Part shown: piece after piece, positions 16,881-25,252 of the stretch | Layout: the number at the start of each line of letters is the position of its first letter | How positions within the stretch are numbered: position 1 is the first letter of the stretch | Source of the DNA: Luteibacter yeojuensis | GTDB taxonomy: Bacteria; Pseudomonadota; Gammaproteobacteria; Xanthomonadales; Rhodanobacteraceae | Reading direction: 5' to 3' | Length of the DNA: 64,000 nucleotides | NCBI RefSeq assembly: GCF_011742875.1 | Contig: NZ_JAAQTL010000001.1 | Location: 1,364,001 to 1,428,000 of the forward strand | Notes under the pieces: generated by a model | Databases searched by the model: none | Told to the model about the DNA's origin: nothing | What the model saw: the letters and a program-made list of their open reading frames with translations, nothing else | Translations under genes and position numbers: made by a program

Positions 16881-18296
16881 TCAGTAATTCACCTGCAGTT
16901 GCACCCTCAGCAACTGTCCGTGAACCCGCCGGTACGGCGCGGCGCTCACATCCGTGCGTCGCATGTTCGCCCAGGCCACCGCCAGCTCGACGGCATTCGA
17001 CGGCTGCCACTCGACGCCCGCCTCCAGTTCGTCCACGTCCATGCGCGGCGCGTTCGTGTCGAACTTCGCCGCGCCGCGATAGGTCTGCCATTTCGCATAC
17101 GGCATGAGCGAGCCATACCCCCCGTCGAACTTGTACATGACCTGCGCATAGCCGCCGCGCAGCGACTTTGTGCGGATGGTGCGACCGGCGATATCCAGCT
17201 CGGGCCCCTTGCCCACCGTCCACTCCGCCTGGAAACCGAATGGCTGCGGGTAATAGATGACGTGCGCCGCGACACGACGGTCGGTGGAGCCCGCCTCGGG
17301 TGCATCGACGGAAGGGGTGAACGTGTTGCCGTCGATGGTCGCCGACGCGGTGGAGACCTTGTAGCGTCCCGAATAGGCATCGGCACCAACCTCCAGGTAC
17401 TGGCCGTTCGCGAACTTGAACGGATACGAGACGTGGATGACCGCATGCAGCTGGTCGTTGCGATCCGGTCGGTTGGCACCTTGTCCGTTATAGACGCCGA
17501 AACCGACCACCCCGTAATCGCCGGAACCCTTCAGGCCCGACTTCTGCAGGTAGGCGAACCGCTCCTTCGCCACGGTCGGCGACCAATATGCGATGACGCC
17601 GAGGTCGCGCTCGTCGCGCACGCCCGAATTCAAGGCATCCGCGCGATCGGGCGCGAGACGGTTCTGGCTCGACTGGAGGTCCTCCCAGCCATAGGGGATC
17701 TTCGACTGGCCCGCGCGGATGCGCCAGGTCTTGTCGCTGTCGAGCCACAGGTCGGCATAGGCGTCGCGCAACTGGGCGAAGTGCGTGGTGCTCGAACCCG
17801 AAGGCGTGCTGGCGAGATCCGGCTGGATGTAGATCGACATCCGATCGGTCACGTCGCCGCTGATGACGACTCGGGCGCGGCGGATGCCGAAGCCCTGCTC
17901 GCGCCCGATGAAGCGGTCGCCGGGGGATTTCAGGTCCTTGGCCTGCTCGCCCAGCTCCTGGTTGTAGCGCATCTGCACGTAGCCGCGAATGCCGATCTTC
18001 TCGTACCAGGCCTTGGCCGAAGCGGACGGGCTTCGGGGTGCGGAGGTGTTCGCGGATACCGTTGGGACGGCGGCGACCGCGCCCTTCGCGCCGCGAGCGG
18101 AGGCCGTCGCCGCGGGCGCCACCTCGTCCCCGGCAGGCACGAATCGGCCGAGCCGCTGCCGGCCCGGACCAGGCTCCGCGAAGATCTGCCGCGTGGCCGC
18201 ATCGACATACAGCTCCACGGCGGCCTGCGGGGCGCCTTCGGCGGCCGCGGTTCCGCACATCGTCCAGAAGGCGGCGGCCAGGGGAATTCGCTTCAT
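16881..18296 (-). CDS. Outer-membrane porin, phosphate-selective O/P family
   Basis: 471 residues with a signal peptide (LAAAFWTMCGTAAAEG). After a variable alanine-rich segment of about 90 residues the barrel begins at WYEKIGIRGYVQMRYNQ, the standard entry of Porin_O_P proteins, followed by RRARVVISGDVTDRMSIYIQPD and RDAYADLWL. It ends in QLQVNY with a terminal aromatic residue. Family members such as OprP and OprO pass phosphate or pyrophosphate, but many relatives have other substrates, so selectivity here is not proven. It is divergent from a TonB receptor; a weak Pho-box-like site lies 120 bp upstream. Confidence 0.87.
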   Translation of the reverse strand: MKRIPLAAAFWTMCGTAAAEGAPQAAVELYVDAATRQIFAEPGPGRQRLGRFVPAGDEVAPAATASARGAKGAVAAVPTVSANTSAPRSPSASAKAWYEKIGIRGYVQMRYNQELGEQAKDLKSPGDRFIGREQGFGIRRARVVISGDVTDRMSIYIQPDLASTPSGSSTTHFAQLRDAYADLWLDSDKTWRIRAGQSKIPYGWEDLQSSQNRLAPDRADALNSGVRDERDLGVIAYWSPTVAKERFAYLQKSGLKGSGDYGVVGFGVYNGQGANRPDRNDQLHAVIHVSYPFKFANGQYLEVGADAYSGRYKVSTASATIDGNTFTPSVDAPEAGSTDRRVAAHVIYYPQPFGFQAEWTVGKGPELDIAGRTIRTKSLRGGYAQVMYKFDGGYGSLMPYAKWQTYRGAAKFDTNAPRMDVDELEAGVEWQPSNAVELAVAWANMRRTDVSAAPYRRVHGQLLRVQLQVNY

Positions 18297-18590
18297 GGGT
18301 CGGGCGCTCCGAAAGAATTGAGAAAATACTCAAACGTCGGCCATCACGACGGCAACGGTCGACAAATGGCGAGAACCTCGCCAGTCGCCGGAACCATAAT
18401 CGGCATCCATTGCACTTCAATGACAGCCAGCCGGCCGCGTTACACGCGAACGGCGCGAAAGAGCAACACTTTCGTCATCACCACGTCACAGTGGATAATC
18501 CGCCGCAGACGCGCCTCGCCAGGGGACCGGCTCCATCGTAGTTGGCGAGGCACCTCTCCCTACCCCAGCATCCCAGGCGGAACACAACTC
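18297..18590. other. Divergent promoter region, porin / TonB receptor
   Basis: No gene is seen. The imperfect palindrome TTGAGAAAATACTCAA (18318-18333) lies near the porin start. On the minus strand 18426-18409 reads CTGTCAT-TGAA-GTGCAAT, 11 of 14 to a Pho box as I recall it (only 4 of 7 in the second half). GATAAT near 18494 could serve the plus-strand receptor. Confidence 0.3.
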
Positions 18591-20861
18591 ATGTCCTTCG
18601 CAAGCCCGCGCCGCACCCCGCGACGTCTCGTCATTGCCTTGTCCATCGCTGCGGCGCTCGCCGCCGGTACGGCTATCGCCCAGGACACTCCCCAGGACGC
18701 CCAGCCGTCCGGCGCGCCGCCGCGGACGGCGACGCTGCAGACCATCAACGTGACCGCCGAAAAGCGCACGGAAGACCTGCAGAAGGTGCCCATCTCCATG
18801 ACCGTGGTGACTGCCGAGAAGCTCGAGGCGTTCGGCCAGGCTGGCGACGGCGTGCTGCAGCTCGCTTCGCGCGCGCCCAGCGTGTATGCGGAAACCTCGT
18901 ACGGCCGCGAATTCCCGCGCTTCTACATCCGCGGCCTCGGCAACAGCGACTTCGACCTCAACGCGTCGCAGCCGGTGTCGATGGTCTACGACGACATCGT
19001 CCAGGAAAACCCGATCCTCAAGGGCTTCCCCCTGTTCGACCTCGAGCAGGTGGAAGTGCTGCGTGGCCCGCAGGGCACCCTGTTCGGCCGTAACTCGCCG
19101 GCCGGCGTGATCAAGTTCGAATCGCGCAAGCCCACGCAGGAAACCGAGGGCTATGCCCGCGTGTCGTATGGCTCGTACGGCACGGCCAACGCCGAAGCCG
19201 CGATCGGCGGCAAGCTCAGCTCGAGCTGGTCCGGCCGCGTCTCCGCCCTCGCCCAGCACCGCGACGGCTGGATCGACAACGACTACACCGGCAAGAAGGA
19301 CGACCTCGGCGGCTACAACGATCGTGCCATCCGTCTGCAGGCGCTGTACAAGGCTTCGGAAGACTTCGACGCCCTCATCAACGTGCATGGCCGCTGGCTC
19401 GACGGCAGCGCCATGGTCAATCGCGCCAACTCGATCACCCTGGGCGGCGACCAGTTCGTGCCGGGCTTCGATCGCGACTCCGTCTCGCAGGACGGCCGCA
19501 ACAAGCAGCACCTGTTCACCTGGGGCAGCAACCTGCACCTGAACTGGCACTTCGGCGACCTCAACTTCGCCTCGATCACCGGTCTCGAGCGCGCCACCAC
19601 GTACAGCCTCGGCGACGTCGACGGCGGCTACGACGCCTCCGGCACGCCGGCCAAGCCCAGCTTCACCAACCGCGTGACGCCGTTCTATTCGGAGACCGCG
19701 GACGCGCTGCCGAAGGACCGCCAGATCACCCAGGAATTCCGCCTGTCCAACGACAGCGCGGAGCGCCTGAAGTGGCAGGTCGGCACCTATTATTTCGACG
19801 AAGACATCGCGATCACGAACTTCTCGTACGACACGCTCAACCATCACGCGCTCAATGGCTGGGTAGACCAGAGCCAGCGCACGAAGGCCTGGGCGGTGTT
19901 CGGTTCGGCGGACTACCAGTTCACCGACGACTTCGACGTGCGCGCCGGCGCGCGCTGGTCGCACGACAAGCGCGACTTCAAGGCCGAGCGCTTCCTCGGC
20001 TTCACCGGTCCCGTTGGCCCGCTCACCTCCAGCCCGACCGACGCACGCTGGAGCGGCGACCTGACCGGCACCTGGCAGCTGTCGAAGAACTCCAACGTCT
20101 ACGCCCGTATCGCCAACGGCTTCCGTGCGCCCAGCGTGCAGGGCCGCATCAACTTCGCCAATAGCATCTCCACGGCGAAGCCGGAAACGATCACCTCCTA
20201 CGAGATCGGCTACAAGTCCACGTCGGACGACAACAAGCTCCGCTTCAACGCCGACGTGTACAAGTACAACATGCACAACCAGCAGCTCACCGCCGTGGGC
20301 GGAGCGACCAACGTCACTCAGCTGATCAACGCGAAGAAAACGGAAGGCTACGGCGCCGAGTTCGACCTCGAGGCCTACCTCACCCCGAACTTCTACATGA
20401 CGGCCGGCGGCAGCTACAACCACACCGAACTGAAGGACCGCAACCTCGCTGTCGCGCCGTGCGGCGGCGGTTGCACCGTGGTGGATCCGCTCAATGCCAG
20501 CGGCAACGCCCTCATCGACGGCAACGTGCTCCCCAACGCGCCGAAGTGGATCGGCACCTGGACCGCCCGCTACGGCATCCCGTACGGCGAGAGCGGCGAG
20601 TTCTTCGTCTACACCGACTGGAACTACCGCAGCGAGGTGAACTTCTTCCTGTACGACTCGGAAGAGTTCCGCAGCAAGCCATTCCTCGAAGGCGGCATCC
20701 GCATCGGCTACAACTGGGAGTTCGGCAAGCGCGAGATTGCCCTGTACAGCCGCAACATCACCAACAAGAAGGTCATCACGGGCGGTATCGACTTCAACAA
20801 CCGCACGGCCTTCGTGAACGACCCGCGCATCATCGGCGTGGAGTTCCGCGCGGAGCTGTAA
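18591..20861 (+). CDS. TonB-dependent receptor (siderophore/nutrient type)
   Basis: 756 residues. A signal peptide (LVIALSIAAALAAGTAIAQ) is followed by a TonB-box region (TINVTAEKRTEDLQKVPISM), the plug (about 50-165: FYIRGLGNSDFDLN, LFDLEQVEVLRGPQGTLFGRNSPAGVI) and a 22-strand-type barrel ending in EFRAEL. This is the classic receptor layout without the carboxypeptidase-like domain of the pair at the window start. Ligand unknown. ATG 18591 begins the signal peptide; the open frame runs far upstream without coding likelihood. A strong terminator follows. Confidence 0.92.
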   Translation: MSFASPRRTPRRLVIALSIAAALAAGTAIAQDTPQDAQPSGAPPRTATLQTINVTAEKRTEDLQKVPISMTVVTAEKLEAFGQAGDGVLQLASRAPSVYAETSYGREFPRFYIRGLGNSDFDLNASQPVSMVYDDIVQENPILKGFPLFDLEQVEVLRGPQGTLFGRNSPAGVIKFESRKPTQETEGYARVSYGSYGTANAEAAIGGKLSSSWSGRVSALAQHRDGWIDNDYTGKKDDLGGYNDRAIRLQALYKASEDFDALINVHGRWLDGSAMVNRANSITLGGDQFVPGFDRDSVSQDGRNKQHLFTWGSNLHLNWHFGDLNFASITGLERATTYSLGDVDGGYDASGTPAKPSFTNRVTPFYSETADALPKDRQITQEFRLSNDSAERLKWQVGTYYFDEDIAITNFSYDTLNHHALNGWVDQSQRTKAWAVFGSADYQFTDDFDVRAGARWSHDKRDFKAERFLGFTGPVGPLTSSPTDARWSGDLTGTWQLSKNSNVYARIANGFRAPSVQGRINFANSISTAKPETITSYEIGYKSTSDDNKLRFNADVYKYNMHNQQLTAVGGATNVTQLINAKKTEGYGAEFDLEAYLTPNFYMTAGGSYNHTELKDRNLAVAPCGGGCTVVDPLNASGNALIDGNVLPNAPKWIGTWTARYGIPYGESGEFFVYTDWNYRSEVNFFLYDSEEFRSKPFLEGGIRIGYNWEFGKREIALYSRNITNKKVITGGIDFNNRTAFVNDPRIIGVEFRAEL

Positions 20862-20885
20862 GGCCTGCAGCACGTCGATCGGCCA

Positions 20886-20917
20886 ACGGCCGGCCCCTTC
20901 CGGGGGCCGGCCGTTTT
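20886..20917 (+). terminator. Intrinsic terminator after TonB receptor
   Basis: 12-bp perfect stem ACGGCCGGCCCC (20886-20897) / GGGGCCGGCCGT (20903-20914) with a TTCCG loop, followed by TTTCG. Confidence 0.85.
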
Positions 20918-20930
20918 CGTTTGCGGGCTT

Positions 20931-20993
20931 TCGCCGCTATAGCGGCTTCTACAACGTCCCGGCCCCTCTGTAGGAGCCGCTATAGCGGCGAGA
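20931..20993. repeat. Family A palindromic repeat doublet
   Basis: Inverted pair: reverse copy 20931-20953 and forward copy 20969-20993, each with the CCGCTATAGCGG core, spaced by 15 nt. The flanks (CGGGCT / AGCCCG) extend the pairing. Confidence 0.85.
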
Positions 20994-21095
20994 GCCCGTC
21001 GCCTAAACCTTTCCAGTGAAAACGGCATCAGAACAGGTGCCCGCCCGGACCACCCCACCAGCACACCCCGGCACGGCATAGGCCATAAGTCATAT

Positions 21096-21113
21096 GGAAT
21101 TTCACGAAATTCC
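21096..21113. promoter_or_regulatory. Perfect 18-bp palindrome next to the -35 of the YtrA operon
   Basis: GGAATTTCACGAAATTCC ends two bases before the TTGACG -35 element. Strong candidate for a second operator; protein unknown. Confidence 0.55.
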
Positions 21114-21115
21114 GG

Positions 21116-21143
21116 TTGACGACTCAAAATTCGGTGTTATAGT
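21116..21143 (+). promoter_or_regulatory. Sigma-70 promoter of the YtrA operon
   Basis: TTGACG (21116-21121), 16-bp spacer, TATAGT (21138-21143). The first gene starts at 21188. Confidence 0.7.
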
Positions 21144-21156
21144 TCACTACAACACC
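21133..21156. promoter_or_regulatory. Palindromic operator, GGTG-N16-CACC type (probable YtrA site)
   Basis: GGTGTT (21133-21138) and AACACC (21151-21156) flank TAGT..ACTA, making a 24-bp near-perfect palindrome that covers the -10 element. I recall a GGTG-N16-CACC operator for the Xanthomonas YtrA regulator; the spacing here is exactly 16. This fits repression by the YtrA protein encoded in the same operon. Confidence 0.65.
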
Positions 21157-21187
21157 GGTCACCCACAGCACCACAGGAGCAGACACC

Positions 21188-21370
21188 ATGAAAAGCCCGA
21201 ACTACATCGCCCTGGCCGCCTCCTTCGCCATCGCCGCCTCCGCCCTGGTCGGTTTCAGCAGCACCTCCACCAAGGTCGCCCCGCTGAGCGAGATCAACGG
21301 CACGAAAGTCACCGACCTCGCCCCGATCGTCGTCTACGCCGACGCCGGCCCGAACGTCGCTTCCCTCTAA
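21188..21370 (+). CDS. Small exported protein, paralogue 1, YtrA operon
   Basis: 60 residues. An N-terminal hydrophobic stretch (YIALAASFAIAASALVGF) looks like a signal peptide or single membrane anchor, and the remainder is about 35 residues with the segment INGTKVTDLAPIVV. It resembles the next gene product at both ends (MKxPNxIAL and NGTxVxDLxPxxV), so the two are diverged duplicates. AGGAG lies 9 nt before the ATG. First gene of a five-gene operon with a GntR/YtrA regulator and an ABC transporter. No known function; it could be a ligand, sensor or cargo of the transporter. Confidence 0.75.
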   Translation: MKSPNYIALAASFAIAASALVGFSSTSTKVAPLSEINGTKVTDLAPIVVYADAGPNVASL

Positions 21371-21406
21371 CCCGAGCACCCCGCAACACGTCATCGGAGT
21401 CGTCTC

Positions 21407-21742
21407 ATGAAAGCGCCGAATCTGATCGCCCTGACCGCATCCGTCCTGATCGCCGGCACCGCCGTGTCCGCCTTGCGCTCCTTCGATGACCGCGCCGCCG
21501 CGATGCTCGCCGCACCGCATTTCGTCAACGGCACGCGTGTCGTCGACCTGCCCCCGCTCGAAGTACGGCCTACCGACGCCGATGTGCGCGACGCCGCCCT
21601 CCTGAGCGAGGCCACTTTCGATTCGGCCGCCGACGCCCTGAAGCGCAGCGCCGAAGACCGTGCCGCAGCGCTGATCCGTGCGCAGCTGGCCATGCCCTAC
21701 TATTCGTTCGGTAACGCACTGCGCCAGACGGCGAAGGAATGA
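21407..21742 (+). CDS. Small exported protein, paralogue 2, YtrA operon
   Basis: 111 residues. It opens with MKAPNLIALTASVLIAGTAVSAL, a signal-like hydrophobic segment, then FVNGTRVVDLPPLEVRP, which matches paralogue 1, then an alanine-rich helical tail (RDAALLSEATFDSAADAL, RSAEDRAAALIRAQLA) missing from paralogue 1. CGGAG precedes the ATG. Its stop codon overlaps the first possible ATG of the regulator gene, so it is in the same transcript. Function not recognised. Confidence 0.75.
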   Translation: MKAPNLIALTASVLIAGTAVSALRSFDDRAAAMLAAPHFVNGTRVVDLPPLEVRPTDADVRDAALLSEATFDSAADALKRSAEDRAAALIRAQLAMPYYSFGNALRQTAKE

Positions 21743-21747
21743 CATAC

Positions 21748-22122
21748 ATGTCCATCACCTGGAACGACAGCGTCCCGATCTACCGCCAGCTCCGCGAACG
21801 CGTGGTGGCCATGATCCTGGACGGCGCCTTGAACGAAGGCGACCCGCTGCCGTCGGTACGCCAGGTCGCGGGGGATTTCCAGATCAACCCGCTGACCGTT
21901 TCCAAGGCGTACCAGGAGCTGGTCGACGAACAACTGGTTGAGAAACGGAGGGGTCTTGGCATGTTCGTGATCGATGGAGCGCGCGAAGCGCTGCTGAAGA
22001 GTGAAAGGGAGCGCTTCCTGCGCGAGGAATGGCCGGCCCTGTACGCCCGCCTGCAGCGCATGGGCCTCGATCTGAAAACCCTGATGCGTGAAGCCAACGG
22101 CTCCGCGGAGGACCCGTCATGA
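21748..22122 (+). CDS. GntR-family transcriptional regulator, YtrA subfamily
   Basis: 124 residues: a winged helix-turn-helix (about 8-75, PIYRQLRERVVAMILDGAL, LPSVRQVAGDFQINPLTVSKAYQEL) and a short helical C-terminal part (about 50 residues), the size that defines the YtrA subgroup, which dimerises without a large ligand domain. YtrA proteins are encoded with ABC transporters and repress their own operon. ATG 21748 is preferred over 21739 because GAAGGA touches the earlier ATG but is well spaced from the later one. The 3' end overlaps the ABC ATPase gene by 4 bp. Confidence 0.92.
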   Translation: MSITWNDSVPIYRQLRERVVAMILDGALNEGDPLPSVRQVAGDFQINPLTVSKAYQELVDEQLVEKRRGLGMFVIDGAREALLKSERERFLREEWPALYARLQRMGLDLKTLMREANGSAEDPS

Positions 22123-22976
22123 CAGCGGTCGTCACCGCCACCGGCCTGACCAAGCGTTACAAGACGTCGCTTGCCCTGGATTCGGCTTCGTTCCAGATCG
22201 AATCCGGCCGCATCGTCGGCCTTATCGGTCCCAACGGCGCCGGCAAGACCACGGCACTCAAGGCCATCCTGGGTCTTACGACGTTCGATGGCCAGCTCAG
22301 CGTCCTCGGACTGGATCCGCGCAAGGAACGCGACAAACTGATGGAACAGGTGTGCTTCATCGCCGACGTGGCCGTGCTGCCCCGCTGGCTGAAGGTGGGC
22401 GACGCCGTCGATTTCGTGGCCCATACCCACCCCCGCTTCGACCGCGCCAAATGCGACGCCTTCCTGGCCCGCACCAAGCTGCAGCGGGGCCAGAAGGTGA
22501 AGCAGCTGTCCAAGGGCATGATCGTGCAGCTGCACCTGGCGCTGGTGATGTCCATCGACGCCAAGCTGCTGATCCTGGACGAACCGACCCTCGGCCTGGA
22601 CATCCTCTACCGCAAGCAGTTCTACCAGAGCCTGCTGGAGGATTATTTCGACGAGGAGAAAACGATCCTGGTCACCACCCACCAGGTCGAGGAGATCGAA
22701 CACATCCTCACCGACCTGATGTTCATCCGCGACGGGAAGATCGTGCTCGACACCGACATGGACAGCCTGGGTGAGCGCTTCGCCGAAGTGCTGGTGGGCG
22801 CCGAGCTGGCGGCCGCGGCACGCGAGCTGAAACCGCTCGACGAACGGCAGGTCTTCGGTAAGAGCGTCTTCCTCTTCGACAACGTGAGCCGGCCGCAACT
22901 CGAACGGCTCGGCGAAGTGCGGCGACCGTCGATCAGCGACCTCTTCGTCGCCACCATGAAGGGCACCTACGCATGA
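22119..22976 (+). CDS. ABC transporter ATP-binding protein
   Basis: 285 residues. Walker A GPNGAGKTTALK, ABC signature LSKGMIVQ (a variant of LSGGQ), Walker B LLILDEPT, H-loop VTTHQVEEIE. The C-terminal 70 residues extend past the ATPase core, as is common for YtrB-like exporters. It overlaps both the regulator gene and the permease gene by ATGA, so the three are translationally coupled. It likely powers export or removal of a membrane-active compound; substrate unknown. Confidence 0.93.
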   Translation: MTAVVTATGLTKRYKTSLALDSASFQIESGRIVGLIGPNGAGKTTALKAILGLTTFDGQLSVLGLDPRKERDKLMEQVCFIADVAVLPRWLKVGDAVDFVAHTHPRFDRAKCDAFLARTKLQRGQKVKQLSKGMIVQLHLALVMSIDAKLLILDEPTLGLDILYRKQFYQSLLEDYFDEEKTILVTTHQVEEIEHILTDLMFIRDGKIVLDTDMDSLGERFAEVLVGAELAAAARELKPLDERQVFGKSVFLFDNVSRPQLERLGEVRRPSISDLFVATMKGTYA

Positions 22977-23923
22977 AAACCTTCTACTGGCTGGTCAAGC
23001 GCGAATTCTGGGAACACAAGGGCGGCTTCTTCTGGGCGCCCGTGGTCACCGGCATCGTTTTCCTGGCGCTGAACATCATGGGGATCGTCCTCGGCGAAAT
23101 CTTCGGTCGGCGCAACAACTGGGGCGTGTTCAAGTATGGGGAAATGAAGTTCCACCCCGAGGATCTGAACAACGTCGGCGCGATGATGGACATCTCGCTC
23201 TACGCCATCGCGGGCATCGTGTTGTGCGTCACGGCCATCGTCGTGTTCTTCTACTGCCTCGGTGCGCTCTACGACGATCGCCGCGACCGCAGCGTGCTTT
23301 TCTGGAAGTCGCTGCCACTGTCGGATACCTCGACGGTGCTCTCCAAGGTCGCCAGCGCCATCGTGCTGGCCCCGGCGATCGCCGTGGTGATCGGGGTGAT
23401 CGTGGGCCTGGCGATGAGCCTCCTGTTCGCCGTGGTCGCCTCCATGCACGGTGTCGGCCTCTGGAGCCTGCTGATGGCCTCGCACCCGATCCGCGTCGTG
23501 CTGAACATGATCCTGCTGATCCCGTTGTATGCGGTCTGGGCGCTGCCGACCATCGGCTGGCTGCTGCTGTGCTCCTCCTGGGCCCGCAGCAAGCCGTTCC
23601 TCTGGGCCATCGCCTTGCCCGTCGGCGCCGGCGTGATCGTGTCCTGGTTCGGCCTCATGGGCATCGCCGGCCTGTCGAGCGAGTGGTTCTGGAAGAACGT
23701 GGTGGGTCGCCTGCTGGGCAGCCTTGCCCCGGGTGGCTGGATCTCCAATGCCTCGCAGCTCAGCGGTGTGGGCCATGGCGACCCGGCTTCGCTGGTGAAC
23801 AGCATGGGCCTGGCTTACCACTACAGCGCCCTGGCCAGCCCCTCGCTCTGGATCGGCGCGGCGGCGGGAGCGGCGATGATCGCCGGCGCCGTCTGGTTCC
23901 GCCGCTGGCGCGACGACAGCTGA
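22973..23923 (+). CDS. ABC transporter permease
   Basis: 316 residues with six or more membrane helices: a first helix near residue 20 (WAPVVTGIVFLALNIMGIV), a large extracytoplasmic loop, and five helices from about residue 75 onward, ending in a basic tail (RRWRDDS). The layout resembles ABC-2-like permeases of YtrA operons. Start ATG overlaps the ATPase stop. The nearby ATPase and the two small exported proteins make a complete putative export or sensing unit. Confidence 0.87.
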   Translation: MKTFYWLVKREFWEHKGGFFWAPVVTGIVFLALNIMGIVLGEIFGRRNNWGVFKYGEMKFHPEDLNNVGAMMDISLYAIAGIVLCVTAIVVFFYCLGALYDDRRDRSVLFWKSLPLSDTSTVLSKVASAIVLAPAIAVVIGVIVGLAMSLLFAVVASMHGVGLWSLLMASHPIRVVLNMILLIPLYAVWALPTIGWLLLCSSWARSKPFLWAIALPVGAGVIVSWFGLMGIAGLSSEWFWKNVVGRLLGSLAPGGWISNASQLSGVGHGDPASLVNSMGLAYHYSALASPSLWIGAAAGAAMIAGAVWFRRWRDDS

Positions 23924-23938
23924 TCTTCGACACCAACG

Positions 23939-23966
23939 GACGGCTCCTTCGGGAGCCGTCTTCCTT
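23939..23966 (+). terminator. Terminator of the YtrA operon
   Basis: 9-bp perfect stem GACGGCTCC (23939-23947) / GGAGCCGTC (23952-23960) with a TTCG tetraloop, then TTCCTT. The U-tract is poor but the stem is strong. Confidence 0.65.
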
Positions 23967-23982
23967 CAGGGGAGGACGCACG

Positions 23983-25194
23983 ATGCTTCGCACGATGCTG
24001 TTGGGTTCGTTCCTGGTTCTCGCCATGCCGGCCGTCGCGACGGACGGTTCCCTGCTTCGCGGCGCAGCCCTCGACACAAGGGTTGCCTTCCTCATGAAGG
24101 AAGCGAAAGTCCCGGGCTTCGCCGTCGCGATCGTCGAGGATGGCAAGGTCGTCTCGGTGAAGGCCTACGGGAAGCGCGATGTGGAAAAAGACCTCCCGCT
24201 GACCACCGATACCGTGATGTATGCCGCCTCGCTCACGAAGGCCGCGTTCGCCTACGCCGCGATGTCGCTCGTCGACGAGGGCAAGCTCGACCTCGACCGC
24301 AGCATCGCGAAAGATCTTCCCAAGCCCCTGCCCGCTTACCCGAAATACGCCGATCTCGCCGGCGACGAACGCTGGCGGAAGCTCACACCGTCGATCCTGC
24401 TGAGCCACCGTTCGGGTTTCCCCAATTTCCGCTTCTGGCCGCCGGGGAAGGACTATGACCCGGACGGCAAGCTGTCCTTCTACTTCGATCCGGGAGCACG
24501 CTTCGGCTACTCCGGCGAAGGCATCAACCTGATGCAGTTCGTACTCGAGAACGGCAGGGGCATCGACGTGGGCGACCTGATGAAGGCACGCCTCTTCGAG
24601 CGCTACGGCATGACGCGCTCGGGCATGACCTGGCGCGACGACTTCGCGGAGAATGTCGCCATCGGTTACGACGAAGACGGCAAGCCGCTCGGTCACAAAC
24701 GCCGCGAATCGGTGCGCGCGGCGGGTTCCATGGATACGACGATCGCCGACTACGCCCGGCTCCTGGCGGCGATGTCCCGCGGCGAGGGATTGAAGCCCGC
24801 CACTTATCGCACCTGGCTGAAGCCGGTGGTGAAAATCCATTCGGTGCGGCAGTTCCCGACCATCGGGCTGGCCGACTCCCGCGACAACGATTCGATTTCG
24901 CTGGGTTACGCGATGGGCGTGGGGACGTTCGAATCGCCGCGTGGCCCGGCGTTCTTCAAGGAAGGGCACGACGACGGCACGAACAACCTCTTCGTGTGCC
25001 TGGAACGGTCGAAGACCTGCGTGTTGATGATGAGCAACAGTTCGAACGGGGAGTCGATCTTCGCCTACCTGCTGGACGACGTCCTGGGGAAGACCTGTTT
25101 TCCCTGGTACTGGGCGAGCTATATCCCCTATGACCGCGCGGCGATGCGTCCGGAGCCGGTGTTGCCCGATCGGCATCCGGCTTGCCGGTTGTAA
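23983..25194 (+). CDS. Serine hydrolase, class C beta-lactamase-related
   Basis: 403 residues with a signal peptide (MLLGSFLVLAMPAVATDG), so periplasmic. The beta-lactamase/D-Ala-peptidase fold is shown by VPGFAVAIVEDGKVV, the SxxK motif SLTK (active serine), LLSHRSGFPNF and FGYSGEGINL (the YxN position holds Tyr-Ser-Gly, as in many esterase-like members). A canonical KTG is not seen; EGHDDGTNN lies at that position. Proteins of this group are esterases, D-aminopeptidases or unassigned, so beta-lactamase activity should not be assumed. GGGGAGGA lies just before ATG 23983. Monocistronic. Confidence 0.87.
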   Translation: MLRTMLLGSFLVLAMPAVATDGSLLRGAALDTRVAFLMKEAKVPGFAVAIVEDGKVVSVKAYGKRDVEKDLPLTTDTVMYAASLTKAAFAYAAMSLVDEGKLDLDRSIAKDLPKPLPAYPKYADLAGDERWRKLTPSILLSHRSGFPNFRFWPPGKDYDPDGKLSFYFDPGARFGYSGEGINLMQFVLENGRGIDVGDLMKARLFERYGMTRSGMTWRDDFAENVAIGYDEDGKPLGHKRRESVRAAGSMDTTIADYARLLAAMSRGEGLKPATYRTWLKPVVKIHSVRQFPTIGLADSRDNDSISLGYAMGVGTFESPRGPAFFKEGHDDGTNNLFVCLERSKTCVLMMSNSSNGESIFAYLLDDVLGKTCFPWYWASYIPYDRAAMRPEPVLPDRHPACRL

Positions 25195-25227
25195 GCGCGT
25201 GAGCATGAACGGGTACCGACGCCCTGG

Positions 25228-25247
25228 ATCCCGGCTGTCGCCGGGAT
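25228..25247. terminator. Bidirectional hairpin between convergent genes
   Basis: ATCCCGGC (25228-25235) / GCCGGGAT (25240-25247) with a TGTC loop, followed by GACGATCAG as in family B repeats. It lies between a hydrolase gene and fumC; no U-tract. Confidence 0.5.
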
Positions 25248-25252
25248 GACGA

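Noticed and set aside
16899..18590. Upstream in-frame extension of the TonB receptor at 18591
   Set aside because: The extension overlaps the porin gene and has no signal peptide; a clear signal peptide starts at the ATG at 18591.
20931..20993. Possible CRISPR repeats
   Set aside because: Copies are dispersed inverted pairs between genes, not direct repeats with unique spacers, and no cas gene is seen.
23983..25194. Beta-lactamase resistance gene
   Set aside because: SxxK is present but the KTG motif is absent, and the fold is shared by esterases and peptidases; resistance cannot be claimed.
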